A DNA stretch of 64,000 bases from Desnuesiella massiliensis (GTDB taxonomy: Bacteria > Bacillota > Clostridia > Clostridiales > Clostridiaceae), in NCBI RefSeq assembly GCF_001403615.1, contig NZ_LN879455.1:310001-374000 (forward strand), written 5' to 3'. The stretch's first letter is position 1, and each line of letters starts with the position of its first letter. The position numbers were made by a program, and so were the translations under genes. The notes below the pieces were generated by a model. That model searched no databases, was not told the DNA's origin, and worked only from the letters and a program-made list of their open reading frames with translations. Positions 17,501 through 25,499 of this stretch are shown here, in pieces.

Positions 17501-19237
17501 GCTATAAGTGATGAAAGTGGAAAAGTACAATTTAAAAATGTAGAATATGGAGAATATTTTATAAAGGAAACAAAAGCCCCAGAAGGATATAATCCTTCAG
17601 GTGAAATATTAAAGGCTTCTATTGCTGAAAACGGAAAAGTGGTACCAGCAAATCCATATAGTATTTCCAACACAAAAATAAGAGGAAATATAGAATTTAT
17701 TAAATTAGGGGAGTACAAAGAACTATTACAAGGAGCAGAGTTTAAGCTTTACAAGGACACAGATACAAGCTATAGCAACCCTGTAGCTACAGCTATAAGT
17801 GATAAAAATGGAAAAGTAGAGTTTAAGAATATAGAGTATGGTAAGTATAATATTAAAGAAACAAAAGCCCCATCAGGATATTATCTTTCCTATGAAGTAT
17901 TAACTGCTAATATAACCCAAAATGGTATTACTGTAAAAACAAATCCTGAAAGTATTTCCAACAGAATAATTACAGAAAGTAATGTAATTACAGGAAGTAT
18001 AGAATTTACTAAATTGGGGGAAGACAAAAAGCCATTACAAGGAGCAGAATTTAAGCTTTACAGAGAAACAGATACGAGTTATAGAAACCCCGTAGCTACA
18101 GCTATAAGTGATAAAAGCGGAAAAGTAGAGTTTAAGAATATAGAGTATGGTAAGTACACTATTAAAGAAACAAAAGCACCAGAAGGATATCTTATTTCAG
18201 CTGAGGTATTAACTGCTAATATAACTGGAAATGGTGTTACAGTAAAAGCAAACCCTGAAAGCATTTCCAATAAAAAAATTATAGGAAATATAGAATTTAC
18301 TAAATTAGGGGAGTACAAAGAGCCATTGCAAGGAGCGGAATTTAAGCTTTACAAAGAAACAGACACAAGCTATAACAACCCTATAGCTACAGCTACAAGT
18401 GATAAAAGCGGAAAAGTAGAGTTTAAGAATATAGAGTATGGTAAGTACACTATTAAAGAAACAAAGGCACCAGCAGGATATGTTCTTTCAAAGGAAGTAT
18501 TAACTGCTAATGTAGCTGGAAATGGTGTTACAGTAAAAGCAAACCCTGAAAGCATTTCTAATACAAAAATTAGAGGTTCTGTTCAAGTGAAAAAGTTAGA
18601 TGAAAATAAGAAACCTCTTAAAGGTGCTGAATTTACATTATACGATGCAGAAGGTAAAGTAATTAAAACTTCTATGTCAGGAATAGATGGAGTTCTATTA
18701 TTTGAAGATCTTGCATATGGAGAATACACTATAAAAGAAACAAAAGTTCCTGAAGGATATTCAGCTTCAGAAGGTGCTATAAAGGTATTTGTGGATAAAC
18801 ATGAAGAATTGTACATTTATGAGGTAGTAAATAACAGAATTAAGGGTGTAATTGTAATTAATAAGACTGATATGAATGGAAGAGCGCTTCAAGGAGCAGA
18901 GTTTACTTTATATGATAGAGATGGCAAAGAAGTAGCTGCAGCAGTTTCTGATAACAATGGAGTTGTAACCTTTAATGGTGTGGATTATGGTAATTACACA
19001 ATTAAAGAAACCAAGGCTCCTAAGGGATATATTCTAGGTAAAGGACAACTAGAAGTTAAAGTTAAATCTCCGGAAACTCAAAAGTTTACTGTTAAGAACG
19101 AAGCTGAAAAGTTTATAGATAGTATAATTGATCTTCTTCCTAAGACAGGTAGTTTATTTGACTATAAAGCAATAATTATAATTGGAGCATTAACAATCCT
19201 AAGCGGTGTAGGATTATTCCTAAAAAGAAATAGATAG
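14528..19237 (+). CDS. Large LPXTG surface adhesin with collagen-adhesin-like and Cna-B repeats
   Basis: A 1569-residue wall protein. Residues 1-37 are a signal peptide with a basic start (KTKRRKK) and hydrophobic core. Then come an N-terminal adhesive domain, five repeats of about 130 residues with the pattern ITWKVxVNxNKxxIxxAxVTDxI and TFxTKVTD (collagen-adhesin / isopeptide domain type, about residues 190-855), and seven Cna-B/SpaA-like repeats (about 860-1525) with LxGAEFxLY and YxIKETKAPxGY. LPKTG is at residues 1537-1541, followed by a membrane helix and tail KRNR. Start 14528 follows AAAGGAG. Sortase would anchor it; c-di-GMP probably turns it on through the riboswitch, as for C. difficile adhesins. 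Isopeptide cross-links are expected from the family. Confidence 0.93.
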   Translation: MSKKIYKTKRRKKLSIFVALIAVFFQLFSIFPAVSVKSADITNSFPFITEVTLTDGKGKAINESSNPISKNAEVNINYKFAIPNKGTVKNGDTYTMQIPKEIQIIKKLDFPITLDNGDTIANVTIGIDGKVNITFNEFAESNSNVSGYFYVNTQFDPDKIGGPNPIPIKFEIGGNSSPVIINVNFEQPAIPDASVMKSGSYDSSKNEITWKVIVNPENVKVNNAQIVDNISEGQEFISGSVKINGVNAQPSEYNYDGSSKKLTYNFPTAIEKEQIITFKTKVINPKAFEKEGTTVYEYNKAIFNHDGTTVVSNEASVKIVTDFIRKDGKYDAAAKRINWTIYVNNNAQSIPNAVVTDDIPAGLTFTPDSVKIDGNSTNDNYTLNGQTFTYTFPTAINEPHKIEFSTDVTDEDAFNSNTVKTYNNKVTLTGDGVPGDASDNKGVGVPTSIIYKEGAGYNAATGEITWKVTVNNNKIAIKDTVVTDDIRIGQEYVEGSAKIDKDTPGGNFNYVKAADGDTQKAGTLTYTFSGDINETYVITFRTKVTDTNVYAGNRNANYYNVAKLSGSNIKESTYQGTQNVQSQVINKTSEDYNYVTREITWRVIVNKNKMILPNAYVTDIIKEGQEFVSNSVMLNGSAAETSNYVYDEATKTLRYNFPSEIKDEQVITFKTKITDTSIFNTNGEKEIKNTAKLITDLVPGGVESTGTGKIKSTLIDKKADYTRGNSYIDWNVTINSNKILIKDAVLTDTLQEGLELDTTSVKLYKQTLKLNGSLEKGEEVALDQNSVKYNAATREFTFTLPSMTEEAYILTFRTDVVDKKKSPFNNSISFKGTGITESSDSTKVDVIFQGAGGGGVGETGSIKVIKVSSSNENIKLEGAVFELLDRYQNVIRTSDPTGTSGEAIFNKLKFDIDYYVREKIAPTGYVLSNELYKFQLKNTKDEKNIIYNYKNESIIGEIEFAKNGENNNPLKGAEFTLYKLSDTTYANPLATAISDESGKVQFKNVEYGEYFIKETKAPEGYNPSGEILKASIAENGKVVPANPYSISNTKIRGNIEFIKLGEYKELLQGAEFKLYKDTDTSYSNPVATAISDKNGKVEFKNIEYGKYNIKETKAPSGYYLSYEVLTANITQNGITVKTNPESISNRIITESNVITGSIEFTKLGEDKKPLQGAEFKLYRETDTSYRNPVATAISDKSGKVEFKNIEYGKYTIKETKAPEGYLISAEVLTANITGNGVTVKANPESISNKKIIGNIEFTKLGEYKEPLQGAEFKLYKETDTSYNNPIATATSDKSGKVEFKNIEYGKYTIKETKAPAGYVLSKEVLTANVAGNGVTVKANPESISNTKIRGSVQVKKLDENKKPLKGAEFTLYDAEGKVIKTSMSGIDGVLLFEDLAYGEYTIKETKVPEGYSASEGAIKVFVDKHEELYIYEVVNNRIKGVIVINKTDMNGRALQGAEFTLYDRDGKEVAAAVSDNNGVVTFNGVDYGNYTIKETKAPKGYILGKGQLEVKVKSPETQKFTVKNEAEKFIDSIIDLLPKTGSLFDYKAIIIIGALTILSGVGLFLKRNR
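17390..18570 (+). repeat. Four tandem coding repeats of about 290-310 bp in the adhesin gene
   Basis: Units begin at about 17390, 17681, 17991 and 18281, each encoding a Cna-B domain. The last three share long identical stretches, including the segment around AAAAGCGGAAAAGTAGAGTT. High nucleotide identity suggests recent duplication and copy-number variation. Confidence 0.85.
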
Positions 19238-19268
19238 AAATATCATAAAGTAAAGCATACATTATTTT

Positions 19269-19315
19269 AAAGGCTATGAAGAAAGCTATTTTAGCTTAAA
19301 CTTCATAGCCTTTTT
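19269..19315 (+). terminator. Terminator after the adhesin gene
   Basis: AAAGGCTATGAAG and CTTCATAGCCTTT form a 13-bp stem around a 19-nt loop, ending in TTTTT. Confidence 0.88.
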
Positions 19316-19399
19316 ACAAACATTTTTTTATCTATAAGTAATCCGGTATTCTAATTTTTATATGCACATAAATAAAAAATAATGGCTAGTAACTAAACC

Positions 19400-19420
19400 T
19401 TTTCCTAAGTGTTAGGAAAA
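19400..19420. promoter_or_regulatory. Inverted repeat upstream of the PTS operon, possible operator
   Basis: TTTTCCTAA (19400-19408), GTG, TTAGGAAAA (19412-19420) is a perfect 9-bp dyad about 100 bp before the EIIC gene. It could bind the PRD regulator of the operon or act as a small terminator on the minus strand. No specific family motif is recognised. Confidence 0.45.
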
Positions 19421-19518
19421 AGATTATTTGCTGAGCAAGCATTATTTTTTTATACTTAACTTAAATGATAAATTTGTCGACATTAATTTATTGTTAAACG
19501 GTTGCAAGGAGGAAAACT

Positions 19519-20784
19519 ATGAGTACATCAAAGCTACAAACATCTTTATCAAAGTGGCTTATGCCAATAGCAAATAAGGTTGAACAGCAAAAACACTTAC
19601 AAGCAATTAAAGACGGTATGATTGCAATTATCCCAATTATAATTATAGGTTCATTGTGCATATTACCGATAGCTTTTATGAATTTATTCCAAAGCGGTCC
19701 AATTCATCAGTTTTTTGCAGGTATTTCAGGTTACTTTACTTATCCTGAAAAATTTACAAATGGTTTTTTATCTGTATATGCAGCATATTTTATTGCAGAA
19801 GCGCTAGCTAAAAAATATGAAATGAAAGCCACTCAAATAGGAATAACCTCAATAGTTGTACATTTAATATTAAGTGGTGTAATTATTGAAAAGGGTATTG
19901 GAAATGGATTTCTTGGAGCAGAAGGTTTGTTTACAAGTATCGTTTCAGCAATATTAACTGTAGAAGTTACAAGGTTCATGATAAATAAAAAGATGATAGT
20001 TAAACTACCTGATAGCGTTCCAATAATGGTTGCAGACAGCTTTTCAAGTTTGCTTCCCCTAATTGTAAATGCTATAATCGCTACAGTAATTGGAGCAATC
20101 TCTATTAATGTTTCTGGAAAGGTATTTCCCGAGCTAGTAATGAGCTTGTTAGCCCCTGCTATTAGTTCAATGGACACACTACCAGCATTATTAATTGTAA
20201 TTTTCCTTACTCAATTATTATGGTTCTTTGGATTACATGGGCCAGCAATTACTTCAGCAGTATGGGCACCTTTTGCAATAAAGTACGCAGCAGATAATGT
20301 AGCTGCTTATGCTGCAGGAGGAGAAGTTACTCACTTTTTCACATTTGGTCTCTATTACAACATTTTACAGGTAACAGGATCAGGACTAACCTTAGGATTA
20401 GTTATATTAATGATGAGATCTAGAGCTAAGAGCTTAAATGCCATAGGTAAGGTTTCGATTGTTCCATCGCTATTTGGAATCAACGAGCCAGTAATCTTTG
20501 GAACACCTATTATTTTAAATCCATTGATGTTTATACCCTTTGTGTTTGGACCCTTATTAGTAACGGCTTTAACTTATTTCTCAATGACCTCAGGATTAGT
20601 TGGTATGCCAATAGCAAATCCACCAGGATTTTTACCTCCAGGAGTTGGAGCATTCTTAATGACATTAGATTGGAAGGCAGTTGTATTAGTATTCACTAAC
20701 TTAATCTTAATGACTGTTATATACTACCCATTCTTTAAAGCAATGGAAGCAGATGAACTAAAAAAGGAACAACAAAATGTTTAA
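19519..20784 (+). CDS. PTS system EIIC component, lactose/cellobiose family
   Basis: A 421-residue membrane protein with about ten hydrophobic segments and the Lac-family signature regions: KDGMIAIIPIIIIGSLCIL near the start, LLWFFGLHGP in the middle and SLFGINEPVIFGTPI near residue 320, where the conserved Glu helps bind sugar. It imports a disaccharide while passing phosphate from EIIB. GCAAGGAGG precedes the start. It leads an operon with the PRD regulator, EIIB, EIIA and the GH4 enzyme. The GH4 signature points to an alpha-glucoside rather than cellobiose, although the transporter family is usually named for beta-glucosides. Confidence 0.92.
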   Translation: MSTSKLQTSLSKWLMPIANKVEQQKHLQAIKDGMIAIIPIIIIGSLCILPIAFMNLFQSGPIHQFFAGISGYFTYPEKFTNGFLSVYAAYFIAEALAKKYEMKATQIGITSIVVHLILSGVIIEKGIGNGFLGAEGLFTSIVSAILTVEVTRFMINKKMIVKLPDSVPIMVADSFSSLLPLIVNAIIATVIGAISINVSGKVFPELVMSLLAPAISSMDTLPALLIVIFLTQLLWFFGLHGPAITSAVWAPFAIKYAADNVAAYAAGGEVTHFFTFGLYYNILQVTGSGLTLGLVILMMRSRAKSLNAIGKVSIVPSLFGINEPVIFGTPIILNPLMFIPFVFGPLLVTALTYFSMTSGLVGMPIANPPGFLPPGVGAFLMTLDWKAVVLVFTNLILMTVIYYPFFKAMEADELKKEQQNV

Positions 20785-20840
20785 TAATTAAAAAATCAAT
20801 AAACGTTTTATAAAATATACATGGAATGATGGTGATAGGC

Positions 20841-22769
20841 ATGTATACAAAACGACAGATGAAGATACTTCAATTAATATTAAAAAATACACAAGGAATT
20901 ACTGGCACTAAAATTGCAGAAGATTTGGAGGTCTCCGTAAGAACTATACGCAATGATATAGTGGCCATTAATGATAGCTTAAAAAAGGAAAACCTTACTA
21001 TAAGCTCTTCAAAAAAATTTGGATATTTTATTAAGAGTGATGCTATAGAGCCTTTAAAGCAGCTGATATATTCAAATGAAGAAAGGGAATATAGTTGTGC
21101 TGCTGAAGAAAATCGTCATTTGAGGATTTTGAGTAAGGTAATATTTGAAGGTAAACAACATTGTGCGGATTTAGCTGAGATGTTGTTTGTTTCAGAGCAA
21201 ACAGTATATAAGGAAATAAATAAATTGAAAAAAGTTTTGAAATCTCAATATAACTGCAGCTTAATCAAATTTAGTAGCGACTTTGTGTGGATTGATGTAT
21301 CCGAGGAAGAAATAAGACAGCTTTTATTTAAGATACTGAAGAATTTTGTGTTAATAAATCATTATAGTTATCTTAATGAAATGCAGATTCTGCTTAATGA
21401 TAATTTTGATATACAAGAGTTTAATATTATAAACTCAAAAATCAAGCAGCATTTTGCCAGACAAAAGGTAACAATTGATGATCAATCGCTTTCTATGATT
21501 GTAGGGGCTATTTATATAGTGATAATTCGAAATCGGTATGGCTTTAGAATACAAAATAGCTACGGTGAAACAGTAAATGATGAGGTTTCTTTACTAATAA
21601 GAAGTTTAATGGAAATGGGATTAGAAATAATAGAAAATGACTTAGGATGCCTAAATAGCTTTTTATGGACCATTAAGCTTACTTCACATTCAACTAAAAA
21701 AGATAAGGTCAGCGTGTTAGTAGACACAATTATGAGTGAATTTTGTAGAGAAGTTATGAACACTTACAATATAAATCTTAAGGAAAGTGAACAGCTTATT
21801 GATAATATGAAAGTTCATATTGAGTATATGCTTCGAAGGTTGGATAACGATTATCAGCTTACCAATCCAATTATCAATGAGGTGAAAAAGAAATATCCTT
21901 TTTCCTATGAAATAGCAATGCTAATGGTTCATATTGTTTATAAATACAAGAATAAATATCCCATTGATGATGAAATCTCTTATATAGCCATTTATATTGA
22001 ATACTTTCTAGAGAAGGTTAACACTAAATTAAAAGCAGTAATAGTTAGCAGTTCAAGATTAGGTTTTACAAACATAATAAAAAATTGGATACACAATAAT
22101 TTTTATAATCAAGTTGAGGTCGTAGAATGCATGCCTATGCATCTTATAGATGATTATTTAAAAGAAAATAAAATAGATTTAATGATCTTTACAAGTCAAA
22201 TTGATATTACATTGCCTATACCACACTATGTAATTGAAGGAATTCCTGATAAGAACGATGCAATTCTAGTGAACAACATGGTATATAAAATAAAAATAAG
22301 TCACAAATATGAGAGTATCATAAAAAAGATGTTCAGCAATGAGTTTATTAATATATATGATAAAAGTTACAGCTTTGATGAAATCATAGGGGAGATGGGA
22401 AGGCAATTAAAGAGGCATGAAAGGATAGAAGATGACAGGGAATATGTTGAGGATGTTTTACAAAGAGAACAAAACTATCCAACTGCTATTGGAAGTTCTT
22501 TTATGATTCCTCATCCGCTTACTACTTTTGCTCTGAAAACAACGGTAAGCGTTGCGTTGATGAAAAAACCTATAATCCATAATGATAAGGAAATTAAAAT
22601 GATTTTTTTATTAGCTATTGAGAATAAAATTGATGATGATGTAAGTTCATTATTTCAATTTTTTAAGCAAATAGCATTGAATAAGGAAGCTTTTAATAAA
22701 TTGGCAGAAGTGTCAGAGAAAGATGAGTTTTTATCACAGTTAATTTACTTATCGAAAAATCTACTTTAG
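20841..22769 (+). CDS. PRD-containing BglG/LicR-type transcriptional activator
   Basis: A 642-residue modular regulator. Residues 1-60 form a helix-turn-helix (GTKIAEDLEVSVRTIRNDI), and a second HTH-like segment is near 105-140 (CADLAEMLFVSEQTVYKEI). Two PRD domains fill about 170-400, an EIIB-like domain about 400-480, and an EIIA-like domain about 500-642 with the His motif SSFMIPHPL. Phosphorylation of PRD and EIIA histidines by HPr and the PTS would set activity to sugar supply. There is no AAA domain, so sigma-54 is not implied. It is encoded within the operon it likely controls. Start 20841 is chosen at MYTKRQMKILQ; 20826 is also possible. Confidence 0.9.
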   Translation: MYTKRQMKILQLILKNTQGITGTKIAEDLEVSVRTIRNDIVAINDSLKKENLTISSSKKFGYFIKSDAIEPLKQLIYSNEEREYSCAAEENRHLRILSKVIFEGKQHCADLAEMLFVSEQTVYKEINKLKKVLKSQYNCSLIKFSSDFVWIDVSEEEIRQLLFKILKNFVLINHYSYLNEMQILLNDNFDIQEFNIINSKIKQHFARQKVTIDDQSLSMIVGAIYIVIIRNRYGFRIQNSYGETVNDEVSLLIRSLMEMGLEIIENDLGCLNSFLWTIKLTSHSTKKDKVSVLVDTIMSEFCREVMNTYNINLKESEQLIDNMKVHIEYMLRRLDNDYQLTNPIINEVKKKYPFSYEIAMLMVHIVYKYKNKYPIDDEISYIAIYIEYFLEKVNTKLKAVIVSSSRLGFTNIIKNWIHNNFYNQVEVVECMPMHLIDDYLKENKIDLMIFTSQIDITLPIPHYVIEGIPDKNDAILVNNMVYKIKISHKYESIIKKMFSNEFINIYDKSYSFDEIIGEMGRQLKRHERIEDDREYVEDVLQREQNYPTAIGSSFMIPHPLTTFALKTTVSVALMKKPIIHNDKEIKMIFLLAIENKIDDDVSSLFQFFKQIALNKEAFNKLAEVSEKDEFLSQLIYLSKNLL

Positions 22770-22783
22770 GAAGGAGAAATACT

Positions 22784-23083
22784 ATGAAAATATTACTTGT
22801 ATGTAACGCTGGAATGTCCAGCTCAATATTAGTTAAGAAAATTAAAGATGCCGCTGCACAAAAAGGAATGGATGTAGTGGTTGAGGCAAAATCAAACAAT
22901 GGAATTAGCTCTGAAAAAGGAAAATGGGATGTGTGCATGGTTGGACCACAAATCATATATGCAGTTGAACAAATTAAACATATCCTTGGGATTCCAGTAG
23001 CCGCAGTTGAACCAAGAACCTATGCCATGGCAGATGGAGCAAAAGCTCTAGAACAAGCAGTGAAGATGTTTGAAGAGAAGTGA
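22784..23083 (+). CDS. PTS system EIIB component, lactose/cellobiose family
   Basis: A 99-residue soluble protein beginning MKILLVCNAGMSSS. Cys7 in the phosphate-binding loop is the phospho-cysteine of Lac-family EIIB proteins, and the whole length matches the single-domain form. It takes phosphate from EIIA and gives it to the sugar in EIIC. AAGGAGAA lies eight bases before the start. EIIA follows after four bases. Confidence 0.93.
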   Translation: MKILLVCNAGMSSSILVKKIKDAAAQKGMDVVVEAKSNNGISSEKGKWDVCMVGPQIIYAVEQIKHILGIPVAAVEPRTYAMADGAKALEQAVKMFEEK

Positions 23084-23087
23084 TTCT

Positions 23088-23411
23088 ATGGTAAATATAG
23101 AGAAGATTTCAGAAGTAGCAATGGAAATAATAACTTATGCTGGATTAGCTAAGTCAAATTATTTGATGGCGCTAAGAGAGTGTAAGCAAGGAAGAAAGGA
23201 AGAAGCTATAAATAAGCTTAATGAAGGCTCGAAGGAATTTGTAAAGGCTCATGAATGCCATGGAAAAGTACTTTTAGATGAGATGCAAACCTTAGAACCG
23301 CAAGTAAGTCTGCTTCTTGTTCACGCAGAAGATCAATTAATGAGCGCAGAAACAATTAAAATTTTAGTAGAAGAATTAATAGAATTGTATAAAGAAAGAA
23401 GAGGGATTTAG
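23088..23411 (+). CDS. PTS system EIIA component, lactose/cellobiose family
   Basis: A 107-residue helical protein with the motif LLLVHAEDQLMSAET. His79 is the phospho-histidine and the nearby Asp82 the metal-binding residue of Lac-family EIIA trimers. I start at ATG 23088, after GAAGAGAAG; a TTG at 23070 in frame would overlap EIIB. It carries phosphate from HPr to EIIB. It is followed after one base by the RarA-like gene, so these are tightly coupled. Confidence 0.93.
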   Translation: MVNIEKISEVAMEIITYAGLAKSNYLMALRECKQGRKEEAINKLNEGSKEFVKAHECHGKVLLDEMQTLEPQVSLLLVHAEDQLMSAETIKILVEELIELYKERRGI

Positions 23412-23412
23412 T

Positions 23413-24027
23413 ATGAGTATGAATGTACCTTATAGCATGTTTGCAGAAACTAAAACTAGAAATGGACTTGCAGCAGATGAAGTGATCTCCTGCTTACAAA
23501 AGTCTATTCGTAGATCAATGGTAGAGGAAGCTTGTGGATATGCTTATGAATTATATATAAGTTCTCCTTTACTTCTAGAAAAGCTATGGAGAAGGTTACT
23601 GACTATTTCGGTGGAGGATGTAGGCTTTGGAAATCTTGATGCAGCAGTGCAAATAAATACTTTAAATGAAATGAGAAAGAATTTCCCATACAATGATGGT
23701 GACCAACCCATGTATTTCATTCATGCAATTAGAGTCTTATGTGAAAGTACTAAAGATCGTTCAAGCGACCTTTTGAAGAATATAATAATAAAAAGTTTTG
23801 CCATGGGAAAGAAACCAGAAATAATGGATGTGGGCTTAGATAAGCACACAAAGCGTGGAGCACAAATGGGAAGAGGTTCAAAGCATTTCCTAGAAGAAGG
23901 GGCAAAGGTTTGTCCAGAATTAGAGGTAACTAATAATTATAAGGAAAGATATAGAGAAATACTTAAGCAATATGATCCAGAAAATGTTGTAGAAAATGCA
24001 TTTGTGTATTCTAAAGATCAATATTAA
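23413..24027 (+). CDS. Free-standing protein like the C-terminal domain of RarA/MgsA
   Basis: A 204-residue protein without the AAA+ ATPase of RarA but with its C-terminal helical region: ADEVISCLQKSIRRS, then EEACGYAYELYI, LLEKLWRRLLTISVEDVGFGNLDAA and a later Cys/His-poor helical part. In RarA this region forms the tetramer and clamp-loader-like collar. Here it lies between EIIA and the GH4 gene in a sugar operon, one base after EIIA. A DNA repair role is therefore unlikely; a scaffold or regulatory role is possible but not shown. GGGATTTAGT before ATG is a weak ribosome site, so coupling to EIIA is likely. GTG or TTG alternatives are not better. Confidence 0.72.
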   Translation: MSMNVPYSMFAETKTRNGLAADEVISCLQKSIRRSMVEEACGYAYELYISSPLLLEKLWRRLLTISVEDVGFGNLDAAVQINTLNEMRKNFPYNDGDQPMYFIHAIRVLCESTKDRSSDLLKNIIIKSFAMGKKPEIMDVGLDKHTKRGAQMGRGSKHFLEEGAKVCPELEVTNNYKERYREILKQYDPENVVENAFVYSKDQY

Positions 24028-24170
24028 TTATAATATAAATTAGTATAATCAGTTATATTAACAATGGGTACTTTAAGTTTAAGTCTATAATCTATAATAT
24101 AGGTGAACTGCTCTAACATCTAAAGTGCATATGTATAATATAACCTACTTAATGAAAGTGAGGAGATATT

Positions 24171-25499
24171 ATGAAAAAGTTCTCAGTAGTTATTGCAGGT
24201 GGCGGAAGTACATATACACCAGAAATAATATTAATGCTATTAGATAACCTAGATAGGTTACCCCTAAGAAAAATTAAATTATATGATAATGATGAGGAAA
24301 GACAAAACAAATTAGCAAAAGCTTGTGAAATCTTAATAAAGGAGAGAGCGAAAGAAATTGAATTTCTAGCTACCACTGATCCAGAGGAAGCCTATACAGA
24401 TGTAGATTTCTGTTTGGCACATATTCGTGTTGGAAAGCTGCCTATGCGTGAATTAGATGAAAAAATTCCGCTAAAGTATGGAGTTGTTGGACAAGAAACC
24501 TGTGGACCAGGAGGAATTGCGTATGGTATGCGTTCAATAGCAGGAGTTCTTGAAAATATAGATTGCATGGAAAAATATTCTCCAAATTGTTGGATGTTAA
24601 ACTATTCAAACCCAGCTTCAATTGTGGCAGAAGCTACAAGAAGATTACGTCCAAATTCAAGAATTATAAATATATGCGATATGCCAATCGGTATGGAACA
24701 TAGCATTGCTAAAATTGCAGGAGTTCCATCACGTAAGCACATGGACATACGCTATTATGGCTTGAATCATTTTGGTTGGTATACATCGATTAAAGATAAA
24801 GAAGGCAATGAAATGCTTCCTAAAATTATAGAACATATAAAGGAATATGGATTTATAAATGGGGAAGAGGGAATGAAAACTGATAAAAAAGATAGTTGGT
24901 TTGAGACAAACCTATTTACTAAAAATATTATCAAAACTGACCCTACTACTATTCCAAGCAGTTATTTAAAATACTACCTGTTTTCAGATTATGTAGTAGA
25001 TCATGAAGATAAAAATTATACCCGTGCCAATGAAGTTATGGATGGCAGAGAAAAGGAAGTATTTAGTGCATGTGCTGAAATTGAGAAGAATGGACATTCA
25101 AAAGGCTCCCCCTTAGAAGTAGGTATACATGCTGAATTCATAGTTGACTTAGCCACAGCATTAGCCTTTAATACTCATGAACGAATGCTTCTTATTGTTG
25201 AAAACAATGGTGCAATTGAGAATTTCCCAAAGGATGCCATGGTTGAAATACCATGTATTGTGGGCAAGGATGGATATGAACCATTATCCGTAGGAAAAAT
25301 TCCTACCTTTCAAAAGGGATTAATGGAACAACAAATAGCTGTAGAGAAATTAGTAGTAGAAGCATGGATAGAGAAATCATATCAAAAGTTATGGCAAGCT
25401 CTTATATTATCAAAAACTGTGCCAAGTGCAACAGTTGCAAAAGAACTATTAGATGATTTAATTGAGGCAAACAAAGGCTATTGGCCTGAGCTAAATTAA
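24171..25499 (+). CDS. GH4 phospho-glycosidase, probably 6-phospho-alpha-glucosidase (MalH/GlvA-like)
   Basis: A 442-residue NAD- and metal-dependent hydrolase. The Rossmann start VVIAGGGSTYTPE binds NAD. NICDMPIG places Cys169 and Asp170, and GLNHFGW places His200; these correspond with an offset of two to Cys171, Asp172 and His202 of Bacillus GlvA. As I recall it, the CDMP motif marks 6-phospho-alpha-glucosidases, while beta-specific GH4 enzymes carry CNVP or similar. Length equals MalH and GlvA (about 441). It would cleave maltose-6-phosphate or a related alpha-glucoside phosphate imported by the PTS upstream. AGTGAGGAG precedes the start. The end overlaps the YczE-like start (TAATG). Confidence 0.87.
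   Translation: MKKFSVVIAGGGSTYTPEIILMLLDNLDRLPLRKIKLYDNDEERQNKLAKACEILIKERAKEIEFLATTDPEEAYTDVDFCLAHIRVGKLPMRELDEKIPLKYGVVGQETCGPGGIAYGMRSIAGVLENIDCMEKYSPNCWMLNYSNPASIVAEATRRLRPNSRIINICDMPIGMEHSIAKIAGVPSRKHMDIRYYGLNHFGWYTSIKDKEGNEMLPKIIEHIKEYGFINGEEGMKTDKKDSWFETNLFTKNIIKTDPTTIPSSYLKYYLFSDYVVDHEDKNYTRANEVMDGREKEVFSACAEIEKNGHSKGSPLEVGIHAEFIVDLATALAFNTHERMLLIVENNGAIENFPKDAMVEIPCIVGKDGYEPLSVGKIPTFQKGLMEQQIAVEKLVVEAWIEKSYQKLWQALILSKTVPSATVAKELLDDLIEANKGYWPELN

Noticed and set aside
17390..18570. Evenly spaced repeats that might be taken for a CRISPR-like array
   Set aside because: Units of about 290 bp stay in frame and encode Cna-B domains of the adhesin; there are no short repeats with unique spacers and no cas genes.
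20841..22769. Sigma-54-dependent LevR-type activator
   Set aside because: No AAA domain or GAFTGA motif is present and no -24/-12 promoter was seen before the EIIC gene.
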